Assembly (NCBI GenBank): GCA_964415195.1
Contig: CAYPYD010000003.1
Coordinates: 110,035 to 174,034, forward strand
Direction: 5' to 3'
Length of the DNA stretch: 64,000 nt
Source of the DNA: WTXA01 sp964415195
GTDB lineage: Bacteria > Bacillota > TC1
Translations under genes and position numbers: made by a program
Shown: in pieces, positions 53,857-62,659 of the stretch
Layout: every line of letters begins with the position of its first letter
Position numbering within the stretch: position 1 is the stretch's first letter
Notes under the pieces: generated by a model
What the model was told of the DNA's origin: nothing
Seen by the model: only the letters and a program-made list of their open reading frames with translations
Database searches by the model: none

Positions 53857-54529
53857 TTTTATTGAGGGAATATTTCAAAAAAGACCTAATAGATTTATAG
53901 CCGAAGTAATAGTTGATAGTGAAGTGAAAACTGTTCATGTAGCAAATACAGGAAGATGTAAAGAACTGTTATTACCTGGAGTAAAGGTGTTGTTAAGTAA
54001 TAATGACAATCCTAAAAGGAAAACAAAATATAGTTTAAATTATGTAGAAAATAAGGGTCATTGGGTCAATATGGTATCAGTTTCAGCAAATCTAGCTGTC
54101 TATAATAGTTTGATTGCAGGAGAAATTACTACTATCAAAAATCCATACGATATTAAAAGAGAATACAGTATGCCAGGGACAAGATTTGATTTTTATTGTA
54201 AAAGTGAGGGTATAGATATTTTTATTGAGGTCAAATCAGTTACCCTTATTAAGGATGATTTTCTACAGTTTCCTGATGCTCCAACAGTACGAGGAGCAAA
54301 GCATCTTGATCATTTAATAGAATTGAAGAAAAAAGGTAACAGAGCAATCATTATTTTCGTAGCTCAACATCCAATGGGAAAGATATTCAAGGCAAATATT
54401 GAAAATGATCCTATTTTTGCTAATAAATTGGAGGAAGCACATAATGAAGGTGTAGAAATACTTGTATATATGGCTTCTAGTGAGTTAGGAGTATTAAACC
54501 TAACTACTTCATTACCAATAGAAATATAA
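53846..54529 (+). CDS. sfsA: SfsA family DNA/RNA nuclease
   Basis: Named for sugar fermentation stimulation in E. coli. N-terminal OB-like DNA-binding part (RPNRFIAEV, HVANTGRCKELLLPG) and a C-terminal PD-(D/E)xK domain with GTRFDFYCKSEGIDIFIEVKS (read in parts: RFDF, EVKSVTL) followed by FPDAPTVRGAKHLDHL. 227 aa. It starts inside ddl. Confidence 0.92.
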   Translation: MKNNFIEGIFQKRPNRFIAEVIVDSEVKTVHVANTGRCKELLLPGVKVLLSNNDNPKRKTKYSLNYVENKGHWVNMVSVSANLAVYNSLIAGEITTIKNPYDIKREYSMPGTRFDFYCKSEGIDIFIEVKSVTLIKDDFLQFPDAPTVRGAKHLDHLIELKKKGNRAIIIFVAQHPMGKIFKANIENDPIFANKLEEAHNEGVEILVYMASSELGVLNLTTSLPIEI

Positions 54530-54542
54530 CCGAGGTGAAAAT

Positions 54543-55253
54543 TTGGAAAAAGTAATAAAAGATTTTAAATTTAAATGTCAAATGACTGCATGTTGTTGTA
54601 CAAATATGGAAATTTTTTTAAATCCGTATGATATTCTCCAAATTGCAAAAAAATGTTCTATTACTACTACTGAAGTATTAAAAAAATATATACATTTTTT
54701 AAAGGATAAGGACTCAGGTATTATTAGACCGATTTTTAAAAGAGCTAGAACTGGATTATGTGATTTTAATATTAATAGATTATGTACTATACATAGTTAC
54801 AGACCTCTTAGTTGTAGACTATTTCCTTTAGGAAGAATTGATGGTGAATATTATCTTCAAGATGCAAAATTCTGTAAGGGTCTTGGAGAATATGAAAATG
54901 TTCAACTATCAGACTATTTAAAAGGTGATGATGGAAACATATATTTAGAAATGACAGATATTTACCATAAAATAATTGATATCTTAAAAAAAGACAATCA
55001 ATCAATATTAGAAAATCCTTACTATAATAATCTTTTAAATGTTTTGCTTTATGATTTTGACTATTTCTATAATGGTGAATATAGCTATTTAAACAATAAG
55101 GATAAAGTTTTTTTATCATTTCATCTTATTAAAATACTAATTGATGAAATTAATAAAAATTTAATAACACAGAACCAAATACTAATAGATAAGCTATATC
55201 TTGAAGGAGATAAATTCATTGCTGAGAGTATTAAAAAACAAGAAAATCACTGA
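54543..55253 (+). CDS. YkgJ-type cysteine-cluster protein
   Basis: 236 aa with the zinc/iron-chelating cluster pattern of the YkgJ family. An N-terminal CQMTACCCTNMEIFLNPYDI block is followed by CDFNINRLCTIHSYRPLSCRLFPLG (two parts). The middle region's CKG after YYLQDAKF adds another Cys. The C-terminal third is helical and unique. The start is TTG with GAGGTG upstream. The biochemical role is unknown. Its 3' end overlaps the following methyltransferase gene by 35 bases. Confidence 0.85.
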   Translation: MEKVIKDFKFKCQMTACCCTNMEIFLNPYDILQIAKKCSITTTEVLKKYIHFLKDKDSGIIRPIFKRARTGLCDFNINRLCTIHSYRPLSCRLFPLGRIDGEYYLQDAKFCKGLGEYENVQLSDYLKGDDGNIYLEMTDIYHKIIDILKKDNQSILENPYYNNLLNVLLYDFDYFYNGEYSYLNNKDKVFLSFHLIKILIDEINKNLITQNQILIDKLYLEGDKFIAESIKKQENH

Positions 55254-55863
55254 AATAAATAAAATAGAAGAAATTACTAATTCCTTAAATTATTTTAAGG
55301 AAATTCATTTTGATTTAGGTACAGGTAACGGTAAGTTTATTTATGACCTTGCTATAAAAGAACCTAATATATTATTTATTGGTATAGAACCAACAGCAAG
55401 TAATTTATATGAATATAGCAAGAAAGCCAATAAAAACAAATTAAATAACTTAGTTTTTATTATTTCCTCAATAGAAAACATCGGTGACGATCTAAATGGC
55501 CTAGGAGATAAAGTATATATCAACTTTCCTTGGGGGAGTTTGTTGGAAGTAATTGTTAAAGATATGTCAGAATTATTAAATAAAATTTCCATGTTAGGAA
55601 AAAGTGGTTCTGAGTTTCATTTCACATTTGCTTATAGTGCCATCCATGAACCAGTAGAAATTGAAAAAAGAAATCTACCAATTTTAACTGAAGAATATTT
55701 ATTCACAACCATAAAAGAAATGTATTTGAAGTCTGGATTGAAAGTAGAATCATGTGTCAATTTAACTTCTCAAGAGGTAAATAGATTTGGTACATTATGG
55801 GCCAAAAAATTGTTCTTAGGAAAAAGCAGAGATGTATATAAAATTATAAGTAGGAAAAAGTAA
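55219..55863 (+). CDS. NpmA-like 16S rRNA (adenine1408-N1)-methyltransferase
   Basis: Class I SAM methyltransferase. HFDLGTGNGKFIYDLAI at 30-46 is the SAM motif, then FIGIEPTASNLYEYSKKA, LVFIISSIENI, and NFPWGSLLE with W105, and RFGTLWAKKLFLG with W194. From memory of NpmA (IHIDLGTGDGRNIYKLAI, LFPWGTLLE, FNSLWAKRLAFG) the similarity runs the whole length, and both tryptophans that clamp A1408 are kept. N1-methylation of A1408 gives broad aminoglycoside resistance. TTG 55219 is preferred (214 aa; NpmA has 219) since AAGGAG lies 9 bases upstream and the product then begins ML like NpmA; TTG 55201 is the longer alternative. It could also be a housekeeping relative with another rRNA target. Confidence 0.8.
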   Translation: MLRVLKNKKITEINKIEEITNSLNYFKEIHFDLGTGNGKFIYDLAIKEPNILFIGIEPTASNLYEYSKKANKNKLNNLVFIISSIENIGDDLNGLGDKVYINFPWGSLLEVIVKDMSELLNKISMLGKSGSEFHFTFAYSAIHEPVEIEKRNLPILTEEYLFTTIKEMYLKSGLKVESCVNLTSQEVNRFGTLWAKKLFLGKSRDVYKIISRKK

Positions 55864-55873
55864 ATTTTAAGTC

Positions 55874-55902
55874 TTGTTTTTAGTATAAAAAGATGCTAAA
55901 AT
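55874..55902 (+). promoter_or_regulatory. Promoter for the T-box/leuA unit
   Basis: TTGTTT at 55874-55879, 17-bp spacer, TAAAAT at 55897-55902, immediately before the T-box leader. Confidence 0.7.
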
Positions 55903-55905
55903 TCA

Positions 55906-56137
55906 ATGTGAAATATGATGAAGAGGAATAGTACCATTATAGTTGATTTATAGAGAGTTATTGTCTGGTGGAAAATAACATGAAACATATTGAGAACTCA
56001 CCTCAGAATAGATTGCCTGAAGTTACAATAGGGCATTCCGGGAGTTCCCGTTATAGAATTTGAGGGCATATTATATGAATTAGAGTGGTACCGCGATTCT
56101 TTCGTCTCTATGGTTAGAGACGGGGGATTTTTTTTTT
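55906..56137 (+). promoter_or_regulatory. T-box leader, leucine-type
   Basis: Stem I elements GATGAAGAGG and AGTA are near the start. The specifier loop sequence GAACTCAC holds CTC (Leu) at 55997-55999. The T-box sequence AGAGTGGTACCGCG is at 56082-56095. A terminator, CGTCTCTA / TAGAGACG plus GGGGATTTTTTTTTT, is at 56103-56137. Uncharged tRNA-Leu(GAG) would stabilise the antiterminator and allow leuA transcription. The leucine specifier agrees with the downstream gene. Confidence 0.93.
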
Positions 56138-56156
56138 GAAAGGAGATAAATGTAAC

Positions 56157-57839
56157 ATGGCAATGAATCACAAAAAATACAAACCATACCCAAAATTTGA
56201 ATTTAAAGAAAGAACTTGGCCTAATAATGAAACTACTAAGGCACCAATTTGGTGTAGTGTGGATTTAAGGGATGGTAACCAAGCACTACCAATACCTATG
56301 GGCATCGAGGAAAAACTTTTACTATATAAAATGCTGATTAAAATTGGCTTCAAGACTATTGAGGTAGGCTTTCCTTCAGCATCAGAAACAGAATTTAAAT
56401 TCTTGAGAAAATTGGTGGAAGAAAATTTAATACCAGATGATGTAACAATTCAGGTTTTGACACAAGCTAGAGAGCATTTAATAGCAAGAACTTTCGAGTC
56501 TTTAAAAGGTGTTAAGAATGCTATTGTACATATATATAATTCAACTTCTGAATTGCAAAGAAGAGTTGTTTTTAATAAAAATAAAGAAGAAATCAAAAAG
56601 ATTGCTACTGAGGGAACATCATTGGTCAAAAAATTTGCAGCGGAAGCTAAAATTGATGGTCTGAACATAATATTACAATATTCTCCAGAGAGTTTTACTG
56701 GCACAGAAGTAGATTATGCAGTAGAAGTATCTAACGCTGTTTTAGATGTATGGCAACCGGATAAGTATAATAAAGCTATTATAAATCTACCATCAACTGT
56801 CGAAATGTCTACTCCAAATATATATGCAGACCAGATTGAATGGTTTTGTAAAAATGTGAAATATAGAGAATTTATAGAAATCAGCTTACATGCTCATAAT
56901 GACAGGGGAACTGGTATTGCTGCCACTGAACTTGGCTTATTAGCTGGAGCGGATAGAGTTGAAGGAACACTTTTTGGCAATGGTGAAAGAACTGGAAACA
57001 CTGATATTTTAACAGTTGCCTTAAATCTTTATTCTCAAGGTATTGATCCTGAACTTAATTTTTATGATGTAGAAGAGATAAAGGAAGTTTTCGAAAAGGT
57101 TACTCAATTACCAGTTCATCCTAGACATCCATATGTTGGTGATTTAGTTCACACAGCATTTAGTGGTTCTCACCAAGATGCCATTAATAAGGGGCTGAAA
57201 TACAGAGCTGATAAGTCTGTGGATATTTGGGAGGTTCCATATCTACCTATTGATCCAAGCGATGTAGGACGTAAATATGAGGCTGTAATTAGAATTAATA
57301 GTCAATCAGGTAAAGGTGGTATAGCCTTTGTTCTTGAAACTGAATATGGCTTTAAGTTGCCAAAAATCATGCATCCAGAATTTGCAAAGATAATTCAAAA
57401 AGAAACTGATAATACAGGTGCAGAACTTAAAAAGGATGATATTCTCAAGATATTTGAAGATAACTATATAAGTGTTAATGGTTTCCTTGAATTAATAAAA
57501 TATAAGGTTAATGAAGATACTTCAGAAGAAGATTTGGAATCTATAGTGACTCTTGAAGGTTTAGTTAAAGTTAATGGAGAAAATATAACTATTTCTGGTA
57601 AAGGTAATGGACCTGTTTCAGCTTTCATTAATGCAATCGAACTAGGCAATATAGGTAAGTTTACAGTAACATCCTATGATGAACATGCAAGAGAAGAAGG
57701 AGACAAGTCTCAGGCTATAACTTATGTGCAAATAGAAGATTTAGATAAAAAAACAAGATATTTTGGTGTTGGTATTTCACCTAATATTACTTCTGCCTCA
57801 ATTAAGGCAATTGTTAGTGCTATAAATAGGAGTAAATAA
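56157..57839 (+). CDS. leuA: 2-isopropylmalate synthase (LeuA, long type)
   Basis: Condenses acetyl-CoA and 2-ketoisovalerate, the first committed step to leucine. N-terminal WCSVDLRDGNQALPIPMG with catalytic Arg-Asp, HAHNDRGTGIAATELG with the metal His pair, FGNGERTGNTDILTVALNL. The C-terminal regulatory domain (about 430-555) should confer leucine inhibition. 560 aa, like the actinobacterial/type 2 LeuA. ATG 56157 is used, with AGGAG 11 bases upstream. It is controlled by the leucine T-box. leuBCD are not present. Confidence 0.93.
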   Translation: MAMNHKKYKPYPKFEFKERTWPNNETTKAPIWCSVDLRDGNQALPIPMGIEEKLLLYKMLIKIGFKTIEVGFPSASETEFKFLRKLVEENLIPDDVTIQVLTQAREHLIARTFESLKGVKNAIVHIYNSTSELQRRVVFNKNKEEIKKIATEGTSLVKKFAAEAKIDGLNIILQYSPESFTGTEVDYAVEVSNAVLDVWQPDKYNKAIINLPSTVEMSTPNIYADQIEWFCKNVKYREFIEISLHAHNDRGTGIAATELGLLAGADRVEGTLFGNGERTGNTDILTVALNLYSQGIDPELNFYDVEEIKEVFEKVTQLPVHPRHPYVGDLVHTAFSGSHQDAINKGLKYRADKSVDIWEVPYLPIDPSDVGRKYEAVIRINSQSGKGGIAFVLETEYGFKLPKIMHPEFAKIIQKETDNTGAELKKDDILKIFEDNYISVNGFLELIKYKVNEDTSEEDLESIVTLEGLVKVNGENITISGKGNGPVSAFINAIELGNIGKFTVTSYDEHAREEGDKSQAITYVQIEDLDKKTRYFGVGISPNITSASIKAIVSAINRSK

Positions 57840-57844
57840 ACTCA

Positions 57845-59065
57845 ATGGATAGTAATAAAAAAGATATTAATGAACAATTGAATGATTTCAGAAAAGCATA
57901 TTCTGACATTGCAATATATAATCATAGTAAAGTTTTACAAGCATTTAAAACATGTAATATAACAACTGAAGCATTTAATGGTTCAACTGGTTATGGCTAT
58001 AATGATTATGGTAGAAGTAAATTAAATATGTTATTCGCCCATATTTTTAAAGGTGAAGATGCTTTGGTTTCTAGTAATTTTGCCTCAGGTACTCATACTA
58101 TTTATACAGTGTTTAGAGGATTATTAGATAATGGAGATAAAATTGTATCTTTGACAGGTGACTTATATGATACTTTAGAAAAAGCAATTTGGGATGATAA
58201 CGGATTAGTTAAAAAGTTGGATATAGGTTATGATAAGGTATCATTAAATAATGATGGTAGAATAGATAATGATGTAATTAAAGATCTGAATTTCAAACAA
58301 TATAAAATGGCAATTATACAAAGATCTAGAGGTTACTCTACAAGACGATCAATAACTATCGATGAAATTGAGACAACTGCTAAATTGATTAAAAAGTATT
58401 CTCCTAACACAATACTTTTTATTGATAATTGTTATGGCGAATTTGTTGAAAAAATGGAGCCTAATGAAGTTGGAGCTGATATTATAGCTGGATCATTAAT
58501 TAAAAATCCTGGTGGGACTATAGCACAATCTGGCGGATATATTGTTGGTAGGAAAGATTTAATTGAAAAAGTTAGCAATTGCTTTACAGTACCTGGTATT
58601 GGTAGAGAAATTGGTTGTGAAGATTCAATTAATTTAAGACTAATGTTTCAAGGAATTTTTCTAGCACCAAAAATTGTTGAAGAATGTCTTGTGACTGGAT
58701 ACTATGCAGCTTTATTATTTAATGATCTAGGTTATATAGTTTCACCTGGTTTAAATGAAGTTAGAACGGATATTATTCAAAGTATTACCTTTAATGATAA
58801 GAATAAACTTATTAGATTTATACAAACAATACAAGAATATTCTCCAGTTGATAGTATGGCTATTCCACATCCATGGGATATGCCAGGTTATGATACTAAA
58901 GTTATTATGGCTTCAGGTTCATTTATTTCAGGCAGTTCCTTGGAATTATCTGCAGATGCACCTATAAGAGAACCTTATATTGCTTATCTTCAGGGTTCAA
59001 CAAGTTTTTATTATTCAAAAATAGCTATAGACATGGCTTATGAAATATTAAAACTTAATAAATAA
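57845..59065 (+). CDS. Methionine gamma-lyase-like PLP enzyme (aluminium-resistance family)
   Basis: Fold-type I PLP protein of 406 aa. The family pattern includes FNGSTGYGYNDYGR near 44-57, ALVSSNFASGTHTI, SRGYSTRRS near 161, FIDNCYGEF near 192 and PLP Lys K220 in AGSLIKNPGGTIA. The family was once named after aluminium resistance (YnbB in Bacillus) and is related to Cys/Met metabolism enzymes; its reaction here is not established. It lies 5 bases after leuA under the same T-box, so leucine starvation should raise it too. Confidence 0.87.
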   Translation: MDSNKKDINEQLNDFRKAYSDIAIYNHSKVLQAFKTCNITTEAFNGSTGYGYNDYGRSKLNMLFAHIFKGEDALVSSNFASGTHTIYTVFRGLLDNGDKIVSLTGDLYDTLEKAIWDDNGLVKKLDIGYDKVSLNNDGRIDNDVIKDLNFKQYKMAIIQRSRGYSTRRSITIDEIETTAKLIKKYSPNTILFIDNCYGEFVEKMEPNEVGADIIAGSLIKNPGGTIAQSGGYIVGRKDLIEKVSNCFTVPGIGREIGCEDSINLRLMFQGIFLAPKIVEECLVTGYYAALLFNDLGYIVSPGLNEVRTDIIQSITFNDKNKLIRFIQTIQEYSPVDSMAIPHPWDMPGYDTKVIMASGSFISGSSLELSADAPIREPYIAYLQGSTSFYYSKIAIDMAYEILKLNK

Positions 59066-59091
59066 AAAACATAATTTACAATTATAAATAT

Positions 59092-59128
59092 AAAAAAAGT
59101 ATCAGGATTTAATCCCGATACTTTTTTT
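59092..59128. terminator. Bidirectional terminator between convergent genes
   Basis: AGTATCAGGATT / AATCCCGATACT stem with one mismatch, flanked by A7 and T7. The T-run overlaps the last codons of lrgB on the other strand. Confidence 0.85.
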
Positions 59129-59825
59129 ACTTTAATAGATAATCGATTAAAAATTTAAAAAGTGGAAGATTCAAGATGGTTAAGACTCCTGTAACAGGTA
59201 TGCTTAGAGCACTAAAGGATCCTGTTATTTCACCTTCTTCAAGAGCTTGTGTTGTCCCCATTACATGAGCACTCATCCCTAAAGAACAACCTCTAGCAAT
59301 TGGATTGGTGATATTTAATCGGTCTAAAACAAATCTACCAATTATAGCTCCTAAAATCCCGGTTACCATAACACCGAGTATAGTAATAGCTTCATTGCTA
59401 TTAATCATCTTACTAGCTTCTATAGCCATAGCTGATGTAATTGATTTAGGAATCAGGCTAATAACCAAACTTTTGGGAATTTTTAAGATCCGAGCAATAA
59501 GCATCATTGAAATAAATGATGTATAAATACTTACTAGACTTGTCAGTAAAATAAGCTTTAAATTCTCTTTTAATAATTGGAATGTTTGGTACATTGGAAT
59601 GGCCAACACTACAATACAAATTCCTAAGAAGTAAGTAATATATTGTCCACCTGTATTATATACCTCAAAAGGTATCTTACTTAAGGATAACAAGATAATC
59701 AAAATAATAGTTGTTGCAATATTTGGGTGAAAAAATATATGTTTTTTCAGACTATATATTTTAAGAAAAAGTATATATATTGCAACGGTAATCAGCAAAC
59801 TTGTGATTATATAAAAACTATTCAT
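59127..59825 (-). CDS. lrgB: LrgB-family membrane protein
   Basis: Partner of LrgA in a system first linked to murein hydrolase control and more recently to pyruvate/3-hydroxypropionate-type organic acid transport. 232 aa, about six to seven membrane segments. Conserved SLIPKSITSAMAIEASK, GVMVTGILGAIIGRFVLDRL and ARGCSLGMSAHVMGTTQALEEGE. The start at 59825 is preferred (AAAGGTG upstream) and overlaps the lrgA stop by 8 bases. Confidence 0.92.
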   Translation of the reverse strand: MNSFYIITSLLITVAIYILFLKIYSLKKHIFFHPNIATTIILIILLSLSKIPFEVYNTGGQYITYFLGICIVVLAIPMYQTFQLLKENLKLILLTSLVSIYTSFISMMLIARILKIPKSLVISLIPKSITSAMAIEASKMINSNEAITILGVMVTGILGAIIGRFVLDRLNITNPIARGCSLGMSAHVMGTTQALEEGEITGSFSALSIPVTGVLTILNLPLFKFLIDYLLK

Positions 59826-60207
59826 CTGTATCACCTTTAATCGACTTTCTACTATACCAAGCAGCAAAACTACTTGAGACAATTAAAACTATTATTAGGG
59901 AAAAGACAAGTAGCAGAATTAACTTTATGAAATAGTCCCCAATTCTTGGAATTATAACAATTAAAGAAACGCTGGTAGGGATAAGAAAAAAGCTTATATG
60001 CTTAATTAGGAATGAAGAGAAGTTCTTCATTAGATTATATGGAATTATATTTAAGGTCATTGCTAATAATAATAACAACATTCCAATGATTGGGCCTGGT
60101 ATGAATTTTATTAGATAAGTGTTAATTAAGTTCCCAATTAATTGAAACGAAAAAAGTATTCCTGAAGGTATTATTAAGTTTGATAATAATTTTTTAATTA
60201 ATGTCAT
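59818..60207 (-). CDS. lrgA: LrgA/CidA holin-like membrane protein
   Basis: 129 aa with four hydrophobic segments; the hallmark FIPGPIIGMLLLLLAM is near residues 35-50. The start at 60207 has GGGAG 6 bases upstream; the longer in-frame start lacks a site. With lrgB it makes a two-gene operon. No lytSR-type regulators are adjacent. Confidence 0.9.
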   Translation of the reverse strand: MTLIKKLLSNLIIPSGILFSFQLIGNLINTYLIKFIPGPIIGMLLLLLAMTLNIIPYNLMKNFSSFLIKHISFFLIPTSVSLIVIIPRIGDYFIKLILLLVFSLIIVLIVSSSFAAWYSRKSIKGDTDE

Positions 60208-60238
60208 TTCATACTCCCATATATTCACACTATTGCTA

Positions 60239-60267
60239 ATTTTATCAATTATATACATTTATTTCAA
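60239..60267 (-). promoter_or_regulatory. Promoter of lrgAB
   Basis: On the minus strand TTGAAA (60267-60262), 17-bp spacer, TAAAAT (60244-60239), about 32 bases before the lrgA start. Confidence 0.75.
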
Positions 60268-60355
60268 GTTGTGGTGATGTGTTAATATTTCATAAAAAAC
60301 CTTAAAAAGATTAATTTAATACGTATAAGTTAATATCAACTTTTTGGAGGTAAAT

Positions 60356-62659
60356 ATGAAAAAATTATTAGTCATAATTTCTATTTTTAGTATTTTTATT
60401 ATTACACTTGGAGCTCATAAACTAATATTAGCTTTGAATATCGGTGAAACGGTAGTAATTACAGGTAACAATTTATTGCCGAATCTATTTTACGAACATA
60501 ATTTGTATAATCATATTACAGAATATGGAGAGGTCATATATTGTCTTGATCCTGATAAAATTGGTACTGAAACTTCATCTTACCAGGGAAATGTGGTTAG
60601 CAATCTTGAACTTTATTCAAATCAACAAATTGCAATATTATCTTCTGCAATTACTAATGGGTATCCTAATTTACTACCGGGTAGTCCTTTTAGAAATTTT
60701 ACTCCTAATGAATACCATAGTATAACGGCAATGGCCATTAGAGCCATTTGTATGGAATTTAAGGGTATGACCAGAGGAATGTCTGCTGAAAATTATATAA
60801 ATGTCCAACATGGCGAATCTGCAGCAAAGTTAGAATGTGCAAAATTAATAGTATATGCAAAAAATCATCCATATAACGAGAGATATAATCAATTATCAGT
60901 AAAGTGTTTATCTGAAGACAATATAGTTACAGAAGATAACACTAAAGTTGGAAAAGAATATATTCTTGAAGGATCTAATATTTCAGGGCCTATATCAATA
61001 TCAACCATAGATAACAACATTGATGATATAATTCTACCTCAAAATTTAAATATCGGAGAAAAGTTTTATATTATGATACCAAAAGATAAAACTTTTGTGC
61101 CGATTAATAAAACTATGGTCATTAGTGGCAAAGCAAATAGTGGTTTATTATTTATTAAGGCTGGAATGAGCAACAGGCAGAATTATATGGGTGTTTTGAA
61201 AGTAAATCAAGATATTAAAACTACCTTTGATTTTAAAATTGAACCTAATATTGCTAAGTTGAAAATAATAAAAAAGGATATTGAAACTGAGGAAATACTA
61301 CCTAGGACAACTTTTAGAATTTGGTCAAAAAAACCAAAAGATGTTAATGATTCTGAAAATCTATTAGGTACATTTATGACCAATGAGGTTGGTACGATAG
61401 AAATAAATAATTTAGATGAATTAGGAACTTATTATATAAGTGAAATATGTAACCCAATTGGGTATGTTAGTGAAAACGAAAGTATATTTGAAAATATAAC
61501 AGTAGAGAAATATGGTGTTGCTTATAATAAAACAATATTTAATCAACCAAATATTATTTTGGAGAACTTTATTCAGATTAATGGATATAAACAAGTGGCA
61601 AGTAAACAATTCGTTCAATATAAGGTATATGGAGCCACTAATGCTTCAAGTGTGTCATTAAATAATCTTACTATAAATATTACTATACCTAACGAATATT
61701 ATGAACTTAATAATTGTATAACTATAGGAGAGTTTGAAGATAAACAGGGATACTTGATGTATTTAATTGATAATAACAATAATCAAAAGGAAATAAAAAA
61801 ATCATATAATGATGATGTAGATAATTTATTATCAAGGTCATTAACAAAGAAAACAATTAATATTAAAGGGATTTTTAATAGTAATGATTCAGAATTAATT
61901 ACAGTGCCTGAAACTGGAATCAAGGAATTAGTAATAAAACTTGCATCAGAATCTAAAGGGATAGAATTTAAAACTCCAGTATTTGGAAAGGGTAACTATA
62001 GCATCTATATAAAAGATAGTGAGAAAGAGTATTTATTAGGATCAAATTATGATGGAAGTAAGGAACATAAGTTTGAATGTAGGGATTTAAGAAGTTACAG
62101 AATAGTATTTAATCAACCTATTTATATTAGTAACTTTAAATCTGGTGCATTTACTGCAAATACAAAATGCAATGAAAATTACTCTGTTATCATTGATACC
62201 GATAAACGAGAAAATGTTTTAATTAATAATAATTATAAAGCAAGTGAAAGAAATATATTGCGTCTAACAGATTTTAGAAATAATAATTTATTGTCGGATG
62301 GTGAAATAATTAAAAATGTATCAATTATCTTTAATGCTTCTGTTAAACCTGGACTTAGTCTGGTAAATCCAATTATTCTTACGGGAATTAGTAAAGATTT
62401 AAAAATCATAAGTAAAAATACATTAAAAGGAAATGGCAATAACCTAAATTATACTAATTTAGTCGAAATATCAGGAGAGTATAAGAGGAGTAAAGTACAA
62501 AATGGAGATGAATGGGATACGGGCTCTTATAGCAAGGAAGTACAATTGAAAAAAGGAATTTTACCAAAAACTGGTACATATAAATATCTTATATTAGGAC
62601 TTATACCTTTATTTGTTGGTATTATTCTTGTATTCAAATGGAGATATTCACATGAATAA
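60356..62659 (+). CDS. LPXTG-anchored surface protein with thioester-like and SpaA/Cna_B domains
   Basis: 767 aa. Signal peptide at about 1-27 (KKLLVIISIFSIFIITLGA). Region 30-180 matches a thioester adhesin domain: C63 in VIYCLDP, then ILSSAITNGYP near 94-104. However, the usual TQxAIW site reads TAMAIR (124-129), so the bond-forming Gln seems missing. At about 300-395 a prealbumin-like Cna_B/SpaA domain is seen (LKIIKKDIETEEILPRTTF; YYISEICNPIGY with the catalytic Glu). An unassigned beta-rich stretch follows. Sortase signal LPKTG is at about 736-740, then a membrane helix and a basic tail. GGAGG precedes the ATG. No sortase gene is in view. It is likely a cell-wall adhesin. Confidence 0.85.
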   Translation: MKKLLVIISIFSIFIITLGAHKLILALNIGETVVITGNNLLPNLFYEHNLYNHITEYGEVIYCLDPDKIGTETSSYQGNVVSNLELYSNQQIAILSSAITNGYPNLLPGSPFRNFTPNEYHSITAMAIRAICMEFKGMTRGMSAENYINVQHGESAAKLECAKLIVYAKNHPYNERYNQLSVKCLSEDNIVTEDNTKVGKEYILEGSNISGPISISTIDNNIDDIILPQNLNIGEKFYIMIPKDKTFVPINKTMVISGKANSGLLFIKAGMSNRQNYMGVLKVNQDIKTTFDFKIEPNIAKLKIIKKDIETEEILPRTTFRIWSKKPKDVNDSENLLGTFMTNEVGTIEINNLDELGTYYISEICNPIGYVSENESIFENITVEKYGVAYNKTIFNQPNIILENFIQINGYKQVASKQFVQYKVYGATNASSVSLNNLTINITIPNEYYELNNCITIGEFEDKQGYLMYLIDNNNNQKEIKKSYNDDVDNLLSRSLTKKTINIKGIFNSNDSELITVPETGIKELVIKLASESKGIEFKTPVFGKGNYSIYIKDSEKEYLLGSNYDGSKEHKFECRDLRSYRIVFNQPIYISNFKSGAFTANTKCNENYSVIIDTDKRENVLINNNYKASERNILRLTDFRNNNLLSDGEIIKNVSIIFNASVKPGLSLVNPIILTGISKDLKIISKNTLKGNGNNLNYTNLVEISGEYKRSKVQNGDEWDTGSYSKEVQLKKGILPKTGTYKYLILGLIPLFVGIILVFKWRYSHE

